A stretch of DNA of 64,000 nucleotides from Thiocapsa rosea (GTDB lineage: Bacteria > Pseudomonadota > Gammaproteobacteria > Chromatiales > Chromatiaceae), in the NCBI RefSeq assembly GCF_003634315.1, contig NZ_RBXL01000001.1, forward strand, positions 4,444,501 through 4,508,500, written 5' to 3'. Positions 51,347 through 60,438 of this stretch are shown here, piece after piece; within the stretch, counting starts at the first letter, position 1; the number at the start of each line of letters is the position of its first letter. The notes beneath the pieces are model-generated. The model was not told where the DNA came from. It ran no database searches and worked only from the letters and a program-made list of their open reading frames with translations. Both the position numbers and the translations under genes were made by a program.

Positions 51347-51856
51347 ATGGCAGACACCATCCAGCACAATAAGTACGTCGAGCTCAAATATCGCGTGGTC
51401 GACGCCAAGACCCGCCATGTATTGACGGCTGTGGATTTTCCGTTGGGCTATGTCCATGGCGTGAACGACGTGCTGTCCTCTCAAGTCATGGCCGAGCTCG
51501 AGGGAAAAGCGGTCGGTGATACGCTATCGGTCGCGCTGGACTGCAACACCTTGTTCGGTGCGCGGGATGAGTCTCTGGTCGTGACCGACCTCGTCGAGAA
51601 CGTTCCTGAAGAGTACCGAGAGGTCGGCACCAGTATTCTGATGGAAAACGACCGGGGCGAGACGAAGACCTTCCTGGTTACGAGGGTCGATGATAAGACG
51701 TTGACGATTGATGGAAATAATCCCTTGTGTGGCCGAGACGTCGTCTTTGAGCTTGAGATATTGACTGTTCGAGATGCGACGGAGGCCGAGATGGCGGCCG
51801 GCGGTAAGGTCGAAAAGCCGCCGGCGCTGACGGGTGTAAAGCAAGTACCCTTTTAG
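51347..51856 (+). CDS. SlyD-like FKBP-type peptidyl-prolyl isomerase (copy 1)
   Basis: A 169-aa cytoplasmic isomerase/chaperone of the SlyD type. The FKBP half is split around an insert-in-flap domain. It shows YVELKYRVVDAKTRHVL, DFPLGYVHGVNDVLSSQVMA, ELEGKAVGD, FGARDESLV and IDGNNPLCGRDVVFEL (the usual 'DxNHPLAG' block, here NNPLCG). It has no His-rich metal tail. It is clearly paralogous to the gene at 52684-53181 on the opposite strand. Two such genes close to apr may help fold or metallate its iron-sulfur and flavin partners, but that is speculation. Confidence 0.85.
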   Translation: MADTIQHNKYVELKYRVVDAKTRHVLTAVDFPLGYVHGVNDVLSSQVMAELEGKAVGDTLSVALDCNTLFGARDESLVVTDLVENVPEEYREVGTSILMENDRGETKTFLVTRVDDKTLTIDGNNPLCGRDVVFELEILTVRDATEAEMAAGGKVEKPPALTGVKQVPF

Positions 51857-52011
51857 CGACGCGTCAGAAACACGTTGAACAACGACAACGGGAACAGTGC
51901 TCAACCGCGTCCAGAGCGTGATGCTCACTTTCGAGTGAGTTCGACGTTTGGTCCATCCACGACCCTTTGCGGGGACGCGATTTAGAATTGTACATTTTTT
52001 AATTCTTTGAA

Positions 52012-52047
52012 CCGCGCCGGCTCCGACAATGATCGGACTTGGCGCGG
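52012..52047. other. strong hairpin in intergenic DNA
   Basis: CCGCGCC (7 bp) and TCCGA (5 bp) pair across the region with one internal 3-nt mismatch and a 6-nt loop. No T-run follows on either strand, so it is not a standard terminator. It lies in a 298-bp gap that otherwise holds only short repeats of AACCGCG. Confidence 0.5.
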
Positions 52048-52154
52048 CCAAGCTAATCCGACAAACTACGCATACCGTTCCGGGCGCGGTTTAGTTCCTC
52101 AGCGAATGATCAATAAAGACCTGAACAAGGGCTTCGGTCCTGGGTAATTAAAGA

Positions 52155-52475
52155 ATGCAGCTGAATCTCGATCCGACACTATTTGATGAGCAGCAATTCA
52201 TTCTAGTCCGCGCACTGGCGCAAGGTATCAGGGTTAAACTGCAGGAAGCGGGCTTGAGTGGTGAGCCGCTGGACGAGGCGACAGCAAGCATTGCGTTCAG
52301 TGTTGCCAGCATGATCGATGACACGTCGGCGATCGAAGTCGACGGGAAGGATGTCCATCCGTACTTGACATTCCGCACGGCGGATGACGAGTTGACTCAC
52401 TGCGGTGAAAACGCATACACGCATGAGTTCGTGTATGAGGCCCTGCAAATCCTGTCCAGAGAAGGTGACGTATGA
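52155..52475 (+). CDS. small hypothetical protein
   Basis: A 106-aa acidic protein (MQLNLDPTLFDEQQFILVRA, SIAFSVASMIDDTSAIEVDG, HCGENAYTHEFVYEALQILS). No family is recognised and there is no signal peptide. Its TGA overlaps the start of the next small gene by 4 nt. The protein-like composition and coupling make it likely real. Confidence 0.6.
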   Translation: MQLNLDPTLFDEQQFILVRALAQGIRVKLQEAGLSGEPLDEATASIAFSVASMIDDTSAIEVDGKDVHPYLTFRTADDELTHCGENAYTHEFVYEALQILSREGDV

Positions 52476-52633
52476 GCGAGCAATCGAAGAGCAGACCAAA
52501 GGTTCCGGAAGGCAAGGTGCGCTTCCATAAGACCAAGCAAATGGAGCCCAATGAGAAGGGTTTTGTCGGATATGAAACCCTGTGGGACTCTTTGCAGAAA
52601 GAGGTCGAGTATAAGACCCCGAAGCGGCCCTGA
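52472..52633 (+). CDS. very small basic protein
   Basis: A 53-codon gene whose ATG overlaps the preceding stop by 4 nt (ATGA). It reads MSEQSKSRPKVPEGKVRFHK, then QMEPNEKGFVGYETLWDSLQ, and ends KTPKRP. It is rich in Lys and Pro. It is probably translated with its upstream partner. Unknown function. Confidence 0.5.
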   Translation: MSEQSKSRPKVPEGKVRFHKTKQMEPNEKGFVGYETLWDSLQKEVEYKTPKRP

Positions 52634-52683
52634 TCTCCAGTGGGGCAGGATGCCCCGCTGTTTCGATTGTCCAAGCCTCTGAA

Positions 52684-53181
52684 TCAACTCTCGGGGTTTG
52701 CCTCGACGTTTCCTCCGCGCTCTTTTTCTTCCGCCGTTGCATCGCGGACCAACAGGACTTTCACCTGGTAGATAACCTCCCTGCCACAGAGCGGGTTGTT
52801 GCCGTCGAAGGTGATCTTGTCTCCTTCTATCTTGGTCACCAGAAAACTCTTCATTTGGCCGAGAGTGTTCTCCATCAGGATCCGGGTGCCGACCTGGCGA
52901 TACTCGCGCGGCACGACGGCGACCTTTTCAGTGATCACCAGTGACTCGTCTCTCGGACCGTACACCTCATTGCAGTCGACAAGCAGGTCGACCCGTTGGC
53001 CTTGCGCCTTGCCTTCAAGCTCTCGGGTGATCGCCGGTGCCAATATCTCATTCACGCCGTGAACGTAGTTGAGGGGGCGCGAGATTTCGGTCAGAACATC
53101 GCCGGTCTTACTGTCGCGCACGAGATAGGTGAGCTCGACATAGGTGCCGTCGGCAATGGTGTTTGTGCTGGTTTCGGTCAT
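52684..53181 (-). CDS. SlyD-like FKBP-type peptidyl-prolyl isomerase (copy 2)
   Basis: A 165-aa paralogue of the FKBP at 51347-51856 in opposite orientation. The same blocks appear in order: YVELTYLVRDSKTGDVLTEI, RPLNYVHGVNEILAPAITRE, LEGKAQGQ, YGPRDESLVITE, FDGNNPLCGREVIYQVKVLL and VRDATAEEKERGG. The conserved length and lack of frameshifts suggest both are functional. It converges with the 53-aa gene. Confidence 0.85.
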   Translation of the reverse strand: MTETSTNTIADGTYVELTYLVRDSKTGDVLTEISRPLNYVHGVNEILAPAITRELEGKAQGQRVDLLVDCNEVYGPRDESLVITEKVAVVPREYRQVGTRILMENTLGQMKSFLVTKIEGDKITFDGNNPLCGREVIYQVKVLLVRDATAEEKERGGNVEANPES

Positions 53182-53279
53182 AGATGTCCGGGGAAGTGTA
53201 CAGGTTGGGAAGGATAAGGTGATTTCCGGAAAAGGATCTACCGGAAGCGCCGCAACCAGGAAAAGTGGTCGAACGCTCT

Positions 53280-53371
53280 ACTCGTTGTCGTTGTCGTTGT
53301 CGTCATCGGATTCCGGACGAACACGACAACGATAACGACAACGACAACGATAACGATAACGACAACATTAA
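53280..53371. repeat. hexamer microsatellite with inverted arms
   Basis: About 3.5 copies of GTTGTC, then a 25-bp spacer, then about 10 copies of a degenerate hexamer CGACAA/CGATAA. The arms are complementary and could pair. A plus-strand frame reads an Asp-Asn repeat, but it has no start signal and is not considered a gene. It lies in the 522-bp gap between the second FKBP and the hydroxylase-like gene. Confidence 0.85.
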
Positions 53372-53703
53372 GGTATCAGGGTTGAAAGCAAAGATCCCAT
53401 GCTGCTGCGTGGCAGCGGGGCGTAAGCACCCCTCAATGCGGGACGGATGGAGTCGATTCAACTGCATCCGACAACCCTCGCCGGGACCTCTCGCAATGCC
53501 GCGAGGATCCTGTTCAGTTCGGCGTCAAGGGCGGAAAGTCCTGCAGGACCTCGGTGCCCGTCTCCCGCGATGCCCCATGGGCGAGACCGGGGAAAATTGT
53601 TGACTCCGTAAGCGAAAAACATTCAACGCATCGGTTTATAGTTGACGGACGATCTGCGAATATCGGTTTCACTAGGCCATCCCGGCAGTCGGAGGCACAT
53701 CTC

Positions 53704-54570
53704 TTGGACAGCTTTATCCAGACCCACGAGGCGACGATCCGCCTCGTCTTTTTCTTCGGCATCTTTGCGCTCATGGCGATTTGGGAGGTTCGCGCGCCGC
53801 GCCGTGAGCGCACCTTGACCCGACTGCAACGCTGGACCAGCAACCTCGGTCTGGTCGCCTTGAATACGGTCGTGCTGCGTATCCTGTTTCCCGCTGCGGC
53901 GGTCGGGATGGCGCTCTTTACGAGTGCGCAAGGGTGGGGGCTGCTCAACGCGATCGCGCTGCCGGGCTGGCTCGCGGTGCTCATTGCCGTGGTGGTGCTC
54001 GACTTCGTCATCTGGGTGCAGCACGTGCTGTTTCACGCCGTGCCTGCGCTGTGGCGGCTGCATCGCGTTCATCATGCCGACCTGGACTACGACCTGACCA
54101 CAGGCGCTCGCTTTCACCCGATCGAGATCGTGCTCTCGATGCTGATCAAGTTCGCGACCATCGCCGCGCTCGGCCCGCCGGTGGTGGCCGTCATCCTCTT
54201 CGAGGTCATCCTCAACGGCATGGCCATGTTCAATCATGCCAATGTGCGCCTGCCTCTCGGCGTCGATCGCGCCCTGCGTTGGTTCGTGGTCACACCCGAT
54301 ATGCACCGCGTCCATCACTCGATCGAGGACGACGAGACCAATTCCAACTTCGGCTTCAACCTGTCCTGGTGGGATCGGTTGCTCGGCACCTACCGGGACC
54401 AGCCGCGGGCCGGCCACGAGGGCATGACCATCGGGATCCGCGACCACCGCGATCCGCGCCGGGTCGATCGGCTCGACGGGATGCTGGTGCTGCCCTTCAT
54501 CGGACAGGTGACCGATTACGCGATCAATCGACGGAGCTGGGAGGATCATCCGCCGGATCCGCGGCCGTGA
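53704..54570 (+). CDS. fatty acid hydroxylase/sterol desaturase family protein
   Basis: A 288-aa integral membrane diiron enzyme. His clusters of the family are seen: HVLFH, HRVHH, FNHAN and HRVHHS, with hydrophobic spans around them (LVFFFGIFALMAIWEV, LAVLIAVVVLDFVIWVQ, VVAVILFEVILNGM). Such enzymes hydroxylate or desaturate lipids such as fatty acids, hopanoids or carotenoids. The start is a TTG at 53704 with GGAGG 8 nt upstream; an ATG at 53554 lacks a ribosome site and adds a non-family stretch. It stands alone before the exopolysaccharide operon. Confidence 0.87.
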   Translation: MDSFIQTHEATIRLVFFFGIFALMAIWEVRAPRRERTLTRLQRWTSNLGLVALNTVVLRILFPAAAVGMALFTSAQGWGLLNAIALPGWLAVLIAVVVLDFVIWVQHVLFHAVPALWRLHRVHHADLDYDLTTGARFHPIEIVLSMLIKFATIAALGPPVVAVILFEVILNGMAMFNHANVRLPLGVDRALRWFVVTPDMHRVHHSIEDDETNSNFGFNLSWWDRLLGTYRDQPRAGHEGMTIGIRDHRDPRRVDRLDGMLVLPFIGQVTDYAINRRSWEDHPPDPRP

Positions 54571-54864
54571 ACAGACCGCTCCCGCGGATGGTCTTCCCGG
54601 TGGCACGCGCGTCGACGACACTCGACGGGGCCTGGATAAACGCTGCAGCGCAAGTGGCTCGATCAGCGGCCGGCGTGAGCTGGCTCCATGATCCTGGTAG
54701 TATCGGCGCCCAACAGGTAGCGATGTGCGGCGGCGTCGCTGCCCCTCGGCCGGGCGTGCGGCCGACACTCCCTTGATCGCCTGAGGGGCCTCAATTGGCA
54801 GAGGGAGATCAGTCGTCGGAACTCCCGGCTCGCACTGACAACCGGCGACTGATCAGGACGCTCG

Positions 54865-55806
54865 ATGATCCCGACCGGTTGGATGCGAGAAGCGGGTGTT
54901 AACGCGTGCACGGGCGGAGCCATGGCGACAACGGACGAGCAATCATCTTCCACGGATGACGGAGCGACACGACGGCGCGAAATCCGTCTGGGCATCAAAG
55001 GGTTGCGTCTGCCATTCCTCGGAACACGGTTGGAGACGCGCGGCATCTTTCCGTATGTGCTTCTCGATATCAGCACGCACGGTGCCCGGATCATTCTCCC
55101 GGACTGGGCGGTGCGGCGCGAGCTGCTGCATGCGGGTGAGCACATCGATTTTCATCTGCCCTTCATGTTGGATGGCGTGACCTACAATCAGGGGCGCGTC
55201 GCGTGGACGCAACGCGACGACATCCAGTATGGACAGGTGTGCGGCGTGGACATCGAGACACGATCGGCGCTCTACTATCCTGTGTTTCTCGAGCTTAAAG
55301 CCGGCAAGGTCGCCATCGATTTGCATGACATGCAGTCGAGTGAGCGACTGCTGTTGCGAATTCTCAAAGATACCATTCTCCTCAAGCGCGGCATTCTGAT
55401 CTACTTCGGACATTTCAAGCCGATCGTTCAACGAATGATCCGCAGCGATCCGGAGCGCGCGGCTATGCTGCGGTCGTATCTGTTCGAAGACACCGAGTCG
55501 CGCGTGGAGCGGAATATCGCGGCTCTCGAGCGTCAACGCCTTGCGATCGAAGGTACGGACGATCTGCTCGGCGAGTTGGCGACGGTCCTAGACCTTGACG
55601 CGTTGCGTGTCCTGATGGAACCGGAGATCGAACCCATGGTATGGATCAGCACCTTCTCCGAGGGTCTGATGCGCGAATACTTGTCCGCGATCATGAGCTT
55701 GGAGGCCAAGATTTTTTATAATTTCAATACGATCGTGATGATCTATGCCGATGCACTAATGCGCTCGATCGGAGTCGACAGCATGGAGACCCATCATGGA
55801 TCTTGA
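54865..55806 (+). CDS. PilZ-domain protein, likely c-di-GMP sensor
   Basis: A 313-aa cytoplasmic protein. The N-terminal half has PilZ features: RRREIR (RxxxR) and DISTHGARI (DxSxxG), followed by GRVAWTQRDDIQYGQVCGVD. These are the residues that bind cyclic di-GMP. The C-terminal half is helical and of unknown type. It overlaps the next STAS gene by 11 nt. The start could also be ATG 54922 (MATTDEQSS). As the first gene of a seven-gene operon with a GT2 it probably controls polymer synthesis. Confidence 0.8.
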   Translation: MIPTGWMREAGVNACTGGAMATTDEQSSSTDDGATRRREIRLGIKGLRLPFLGTRLETRGIFPYVLLDISTHGARIILPDWAVRRELLHAGEHIDFHLPFMLDGVTYNQGRVAWTQRDDIQYGQVCGVDIETRSALYYPVFLELKAGKVAIDLHDMQSSERLLLRILKDTILLKRGILIYFGHFKPIVQRMIRSDPERAAMLRSYLFEDTESRVERNIAALERQRLAIEGTDDLLGELATVLDLDALRVLMEPEIEPMVWISTFSEGLMREYLSAIMSLEAKIFYNFNTIVMIYADALMRSIGVDSMETHHGS

Positions 55807-56137
55807 GTTGGAAGACGCCGGTGAACTTGTCATCATCCGACTGCCTTACCCACGCTTCACCCTCGCGCAGCGCGATGACTTCATGTCCGAGATGATTTCC
55901 ATCATCAGCCGCGGATACCGATCCTTCATCCTCGATCTATCTGCGGTGACCTTCATCGATTCATCGGCCTTAAGCACCCTCATCTCGATGCTGAAAACCA
56001 TCGGTCCGCGAAGCCGTATGGTGGTGTGCGGACTCAACGAGGCCGTCGAGTATGTCTTCCGGCTCACCAATCTGCATCGTGTCATCGAGATCCAACCGGA
56101 TGTTGCCCATGCCCGGAAGGCGCTGCAATCTGACTGA
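55796..56137 (+). CDS. STAS-domain anti-sigma-factor-antagonist-like protein
   Basis: A 113-aa single STAS domain. Blocks include SFILDLSAVTFIDSSALSTL, with the phosphorylatable Ser in DSS, and RMVVCGLNEAVEYVFRLTNL. Such proteins usually switch partner proteins by phosphorylation. No kinase or phosphatase is adjacent. Its position between the PilZ protein and the TPR genes implies post-translational control of the polymer machine. Confidence 0.87.
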   Translation: MDLELEDAGELVIIRLPYPRFTLAQRDDFMSEMISIISRGYRSFILDLSAVTFIDSSALSTLISMLKTIGPRSRMVVCGLNEAVEYVFRLTNLHRVIEIQPDVAHARKALQSD

Positions 56138-56182
56138 TCGGGCGCCGTGCGACGCCGGCGGTCGTGAACGGATCACGCCGTC

Positions 56183-56905
56183 GTGACTTGGAGCAGCGCC
56201 CGGTCGCAGAAGGTTACCTATGCTCTGATCCTCATCCTCAGCGGGGTGACCGCGCTGCTCGCCTATCCGCTCGTCTATCCCGATCGGTCCCTCTTCCGGC
56301 AAGGCGAACACGCATGGCAGGCGGGTCGTGAGTCGGACGCCATGTCGCTGTACGCGCAAGCCCTGGCGAACGGGCTGAATCGGTCGCACGCACTCTATCG
56401 CATGGTGACCGAGGCCCTGCAGGCAGGCGATATGCCGTTGGCCGAACAGGCGCTCGCGCGACTGACGGACAACGCCTCACGCGCGCGTCTGCGGGCATCC
56501 GATCTGCTTCCAGTTGCCGGAGCGCTCGATGCGGCTGGACGCTACGACCTGGCCAGCGCTCTGCTCGAGCACCATGCGAATCTCTTTCCCGAGGATTGGA
56601 GTTCAGCGCTGTATCGCGCTGATCTGTTGCGTCGCTCGCAGCGTTACGACGACGCAGAAGGCATCTACAGGGCCGTGCGGGATGCGGCGCCGGCTCAGGT
56701 TGCTCGAGTCGCTGCATTGCAATGGGCCGAGATGTTGGGTTGGCAGGAGCGATTCGCCGCTGCAGAGGAACTCTTGCGCGAACAACTCGACGCAGACCCG
56801 CTCGACCGTGACGCGCGCATCCTCTTCGGTCGCATCCTGTTCTGGAGCGGGCGCCTCGACGAGGCAATCAGCGAGTATCAACAGGCTTTGGGGGAGACGA
56901 AATGA
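56183..56905 (+). CDS. membrane-anchored TPR protein
   Basis: A 240-aa protein starting with GTG 56183. An N-terminal membrane segment (VTYALILILSGVTALLAYPL) is followed by TPR-like repeats (SDAMSLYAQALANGLNRSHA, YDLASALLEHHANLFPEDWS, LDEAISEYQQALGETK). It is probably inner-membrane anchored, facing the periplasm. It overlaps the next gene by 4 nt (ATGA). TPR proteins of this type act as scaffolds in exopolysaccharide export (as AlgK or PelE do). Confidence 0.75.
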   Translation: MTWSSARSQKVTYALILILSGVTALLAYPLVYPDRSLFRQGEHAWQAGRESDAMSLYAQALANGLNRSHALYRMVTEALQAGDMPLAEQALARLTDNASRARLRASDLLPVAGALDAAGRYDLASALLEHHANLFPEDWSSALYRADLLRRSQRYDDAEGIYRAVRDAAPAQVARVAALQWAEMLGWQERFAAAEELLREQLDADPLDRDARILFGRILFWSGRLDEAISEYQQALGETK

Positions 56906-57660
56906 CTGACACGAGCGCGTCACGCTGCGCCCCTGGGATTCACGACGCGGCTGACTCCGCGCGCAGAGGCCAGCGATGGATCGGGCTCGGTCTCGTGCTG
57001 TTGATTGGCCTTTTGGGCCTGTCCTCGCCACGCGCCCAGACCGATGCGCCGGCATCGCCCCGCGGTCCTGCTGTTCAGGCGGGTACGCCCGGCACGACCT
57101 TTGGTCTGACCGAGCCGAGTCGCCCGGCGCCGCCGCTGCAGCGCGAGGGCGACCTGATCCCGGACTGGCAGGCCTGGCTCGAGCTGGCCCGGCTGCAGAG
57201 TTATATCAGTGACTACGATGCCTCGCTGAAGGCCTACGACAAGGTCATCGAGCTACGCCCGGATGACACCCAGGCACGCCTGGAACGCATCAAGGTCCTG
57301 GTCTGGGCCAATCGCCCCGAGGACGCCTGGACGGCCCTTCAGGCCATTCCGGAGAAGGACTTGGATGCCGAATCCAAGCTGATCATGGCGGATCTCTATG
57401 CAACACGGAAGGAGTACGCACGGGCGTCGGCACTCTACCGCACCCATCTTGAAGCGGCGCCGAACGACGAGGCGGTCAGGTTGAAGCTTGCGGAGGTGTT
57501 GTCCTGGGAAGAGCGTTATGAGGAGTCGCTCAAAGAGTATCGACTCCTGCTCGAGCGGCGCCCCGATGACCAACAACTGCGCCGGAAGTACGCGTTTGTC
57601 CTGTCTTGGGCCGGCAAGCTCGAAGATGCCGCGCGCGAGCTGAAACGGACACTGCCTTGA
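56902..57660 (+). CDS. secreted or anchored TPR protein
   Basis: A 252-aa protein with an N-terminal hydrophobic segment (WIGLGLVLLIGLLGLSSPRA, probably a signal or anchor) and a TPR region (YISDYDASLKAYDKVIELRP, DAWTALQAIPEKDLDAESKL, YEESLKEYRLLLERRPDDQQ). It resembles the first TPR part of the following large protein. It ends 15 bp before that gene. Confidence 0.75.
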   Translation: MTDTSASRCAPGIHDAADSARRGQRWIGLGLVLLIGLLGLSSPRAQTDAPASPRGPAVQAGTPGTTFGLTEPSRPAPPLQREGDLIPDWQAWLELARLQSYISDYDASLKAYDKVIELRPDDTQARLERIKVLVWANRPEDAWTALQAIPEKDLDAESKLIMADLYATRKEYARASALYRTHLEAAPNDEAVRLKLAEVLSWEERYEESLKEYRLLLERRPDDQQLRRKYAFVLSWAGKLEDAARELKRTLP

Positions 57661-57675
57661 GTCGATGGGAGGAGT

Positions 57676-60420
57676 GTGATGGCTGAGCGTCGGGCACGCC
57701 CGCTCGCGACGGCACCGAGCGCCAGTGGTCCATCGGTGGCCAGACGGCGCTGGGCTGTCGGGATTGTGTCGGGTCTCATCGGGCTGCTTGCACTCGGGCT
57801 TCTTGCACTGGCGCAACCTGCGGCGTTCGCCCGGCCGAGTCCCGGCTCGACCATCGTGCCCGAGTCCGCTTGGATCGATGATCGCGAAGCGCGGCTCGAG
57901 CTTGCCCGCGTGCTCGCGGCCTTGGGACAGGTGCGTGAAACCCGCGAACAGGTTCTTGCGCTCGCCGCGGACGCACCGCGCGATCCCGCGCAGCAGCTCG
58001 CGCTGGCGAACATCATGATGACCTGGGGCGATTTTCGTCGCGCCGAGGCGCTCCTGCGACCACTGCTCGCGCGTGACGATCTGAATGCGCCGACTCGGCG
58101 TCGCGCCGCGCTCGATCTAAGTCGCGTCTTGCTGGCCGCGCAGCGTTACGAAGAAGCCGAACAGGAACTCTTGCAGGCTTTGCATGGCTCCGGAACGGAT
58201 CGCGAGGCATGGCATGATCTGGTCGCACTGCGCATCGCCGAGCAAGACTTCGACGGCGCACTCGCCTTGCTCGAGGGGTCAGCGCCCGTCCCGGCGGATG
58301 ATCCCAACCGCCTGCGTCAGCAGGCACGGGCACTGTCCGCGGCCGGTGCCCATGAGGCGGCACTCGATCTGCAAACGGCGTTGGTCGAGCAGGGCGAGGA
58401 ACGGCGCAACGATGCCGTGGCGCGTGCCCGCAGCCTGATCCGGCTTGAGCGGGATGACCAGGCGGATGCACTTTTGGAGCGGTTGTTGGCCGATGACCCC
58501 AACGACATCGATGTGCGCTATCTCTGGTTCACGCTGGATCCCGATCGCGAAGAGGACCCCTGGTGCGAGGCGCAACCGCCGCGCCTGACACCCGAGCAAC
58601 TGGTGCGTTGGGGCGAGCTTGATGCGCGCGCGGGTCGCAACAAGGAGGCGATCGTCTGTCTGGAGGCGGCGTTGGAGCAAGACCCCACGCATTTCCAAGC
58701 GCGCCTGGCGCTGGCGGAAACGGCGGCGACCGTGCGTGACTTCGAGCGCTCGCTCGCACTCCTCGACGCACTCCTGGATGACTTTCCGGACACCTCGAAG
58801 CTTCAGCTGACGCGGGCGCGCGTCTTGTCTTGGGCCGAGCGCTACGCGGACGCACAAGAGGCGTATGCAGAGCTTCGCGAGGCCCGCCCGGAGGACCCGG
58901 TGCCGACGCGCGAGGCCGCGCGCGTCGCCATGTGGAGCAAGGACGCCGGCGCGGCGACTCGACTCTATCGGGAGATGCAGGTCTCCCGTCAGGTCGAGCG
59001 CTTCCAGCCCGAGGTCGAGACGCTGCGTGCGCGGGTTCAGCTCCCGGCGATCGAGGCGGCCTTGTCCGATCTCGGCGACGCACTCGGCGAAGGCCGTGTC
59101 TATCCCATGCTCGGTCCGCTCGAAGCCGCGCTGGCGGAGGAGGGCGATGCGCTGACGCCGGAACTCGCCGATCGGCTCGCCGTGCTGGTGATCGCGCTGC
59201 GGCCGGTCGATCGCATCCAGGAAAGCGCGTTTCTCGAGGAGCAGGCGAAACTCAATGCGTGGCATCGTCGTTTCAGAACGGCCAACACGCGTTTCGGAGA
59301 GCTCATCGCGGTGCAACCCGGAAACCAGGAGGCACTCTTCGACCAAGCGCAAATGCAGTGCATCGTCGGCTTGTATGATGAGTCGCTCGACACCTACCGA
59401 TCCCTGTTGAACCTCGACCCCCTGCACAGTCGCGCCAGCGAAGCGGTCGAACGCATTGCGGTCAGCTCCCGTCCGGCCTTGGGCTTGAACCTCAGCGTCT
59501 GGAGCGAAGAAAGCCCCGGCGGCACGCGCTTGGCCGCGATCGACCGTCAACACACGGAGTTCGCGGCCGAGATTCCTCTGAAGAACGGACGCTATCAGGT
59601 CAGCGTCGGGCAACACCTCTGGCAGGAGCGACCGAAACCGCTCGACGATGTCCGCGGCGGCGATCAATTGCTGGGCACCTATGAGGCGCAAGGACAGAGT
59701 CTCGGTTTCAGTGGTGTCCTCTCGCCTTGGCTGAGCGGCGCCGCGGAAATCACCTACAAGGATTATCAATCCTCCGCGCTCGCCGATCCGACCTTGGGCC
59801 GGGCTGCGCTGACCGTGAATCTGCGGGACTGGGCTGACCTCGGTCTGGAATACGTGCGGACCGAGATGCTCGCCAACGGCTTCGCCCTCGAGCAGGGGAT
59901 CCTCGCCAATCTGTGGCGCATCCAGGTGGCCGCTCCATTAAGGCGCTGGCTGGATCTCGATCTGCTCGCCGAATATCAGGACTACAGCGATGCGAATCAG
60001 GGCATTGTGCTGCGTGGCGATCTCGGCGCAGTCCTCACGGATCATCCGCGCGAGCTCAAGCTCACCCTAACCGGTGAGTATCGGGATGTTCGCAACCAAA
60101 ACGTCTTTGAATTCGACGGCCCAAACCTCGTGAACATCCAGTATCCGTACTGGACACCACGCGATTATGTCGCCGGCGCCTTGACCCTGCAGTGGCGACA
60201 CGATTTGGCGGAGTTTCTATTCTGCGGCGCTCGCCAACATGTTTATCTGCTCAAGCTCGGTTTGGGTACCGACACGGATCATAATGCCGGCATCCGCTTT
60301 GAAGCTGAATATCGCTACGATTTCGCACCGCGTTGGAGCTTGACCGCTCAGGGCATGATTCAGCGCTCCCGCGAGTGGGATGCCGAAGGGCTCTGGCTTG
60401 GGCTCGGTTACCGCTTTTGA
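57676..60420 (+). CDS. TPR/outer-membrane beta-barrel export protein (PgaA/PelB/BcsC-like)
   Basis: A 914-aa exported protein. After an N-terminal signal or anchor (residues ~26-52), TPR-like repeats run to about residue 600 (for example YADAQEAYAELREARPEDPV). A C-terminal part of about 300 residues, with alternating pattern and terminal aromatic residue (EGLWLGLGYRF), looks like an outer-membrane beta-barrel. This design matches proteins that carry a polysaccharide across the outer membrane. It sits between two TPR partners and the GT2. Confidence 0.8.
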   Translation: MMAERRARPLATAPSASGPSVARRRWAVGIVSGLIGLLALGLLALAQPAAFARPSPGSTIVPESAWIDDREARLELARVLAALGQVRETREQVLALAADAPRDPAQQLALANIMMTWGDFRRAEALLRPLLARDDLNAPTRRRAALDLSRVLLAAQRYEEAEQELLQALHGSGTDREAWHDLVALRIAEQDFDGALALLEGSAPVPADDPNRLRQQARALSAAGAHEAALDLQTALVEQGEERRNDAVARARSLIRLERDDQADALLERLLADDPNDIDVRYLWFTLDPDREEDPWCEAQPPRLTPEQLVRWGELDARAGRNKEAIVCLEAALEQDPTHFQARLALAETAATVRDFERSLALLDALLDDFPDTSKLQLTRARVLSWAERYADAQEAYAELREARPEDPVPTREAARVAMWSKDAGAATRLYREMQVSRQVERFQPEVETLRARVQLPAIEAALSDLGDALGEGRVYPMLGPLEAALAEEGDALTPELADRLAVLVIALRPVDRIQESAFLEEQAKLNAWHRRFRTANTRFGELIAVQPGNQEALFDQAQMQCIVGLYDESLDTYRSLLNLDPLHSRASEAVERIAVSSRPALGLNLSVWSEESPGGTRLAAIDRQHTEFAAEIPLKNGRYQVSVGQHLWQERPKPLDDVRGGDQLLGTYEAQGQSLGFSGVLSPWLSGAAEITYKDYQSSALADPTLGRAALTVNLRDWADLGLEYVRTEMLANGFALEQGILANLWRIQVAAPLRRWLDLDLLAEYQDYSDANQGIVLRGDLGAVLTDHPRELKLTLTGEYRDVRNQNVFEFDGPNLVNIQYPYWTPRDYVAGALTLQWRHDLAEFLFCGARQHVYLLKLGLGTDTDHNAGIRFEAEYRYDFAPRWSLTAQGMIQRSREWDAEGLWLGLGYRF

Positions 60421-60438
60421 TCCGGAGAATCAGAAGGT

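Noticed and set aside
53265-53371. Asp-Asn repeat protein
   Set aside because: The frame is a by-product of hexamer repeats and lacks a start signal, ribosome site and flanking domains.
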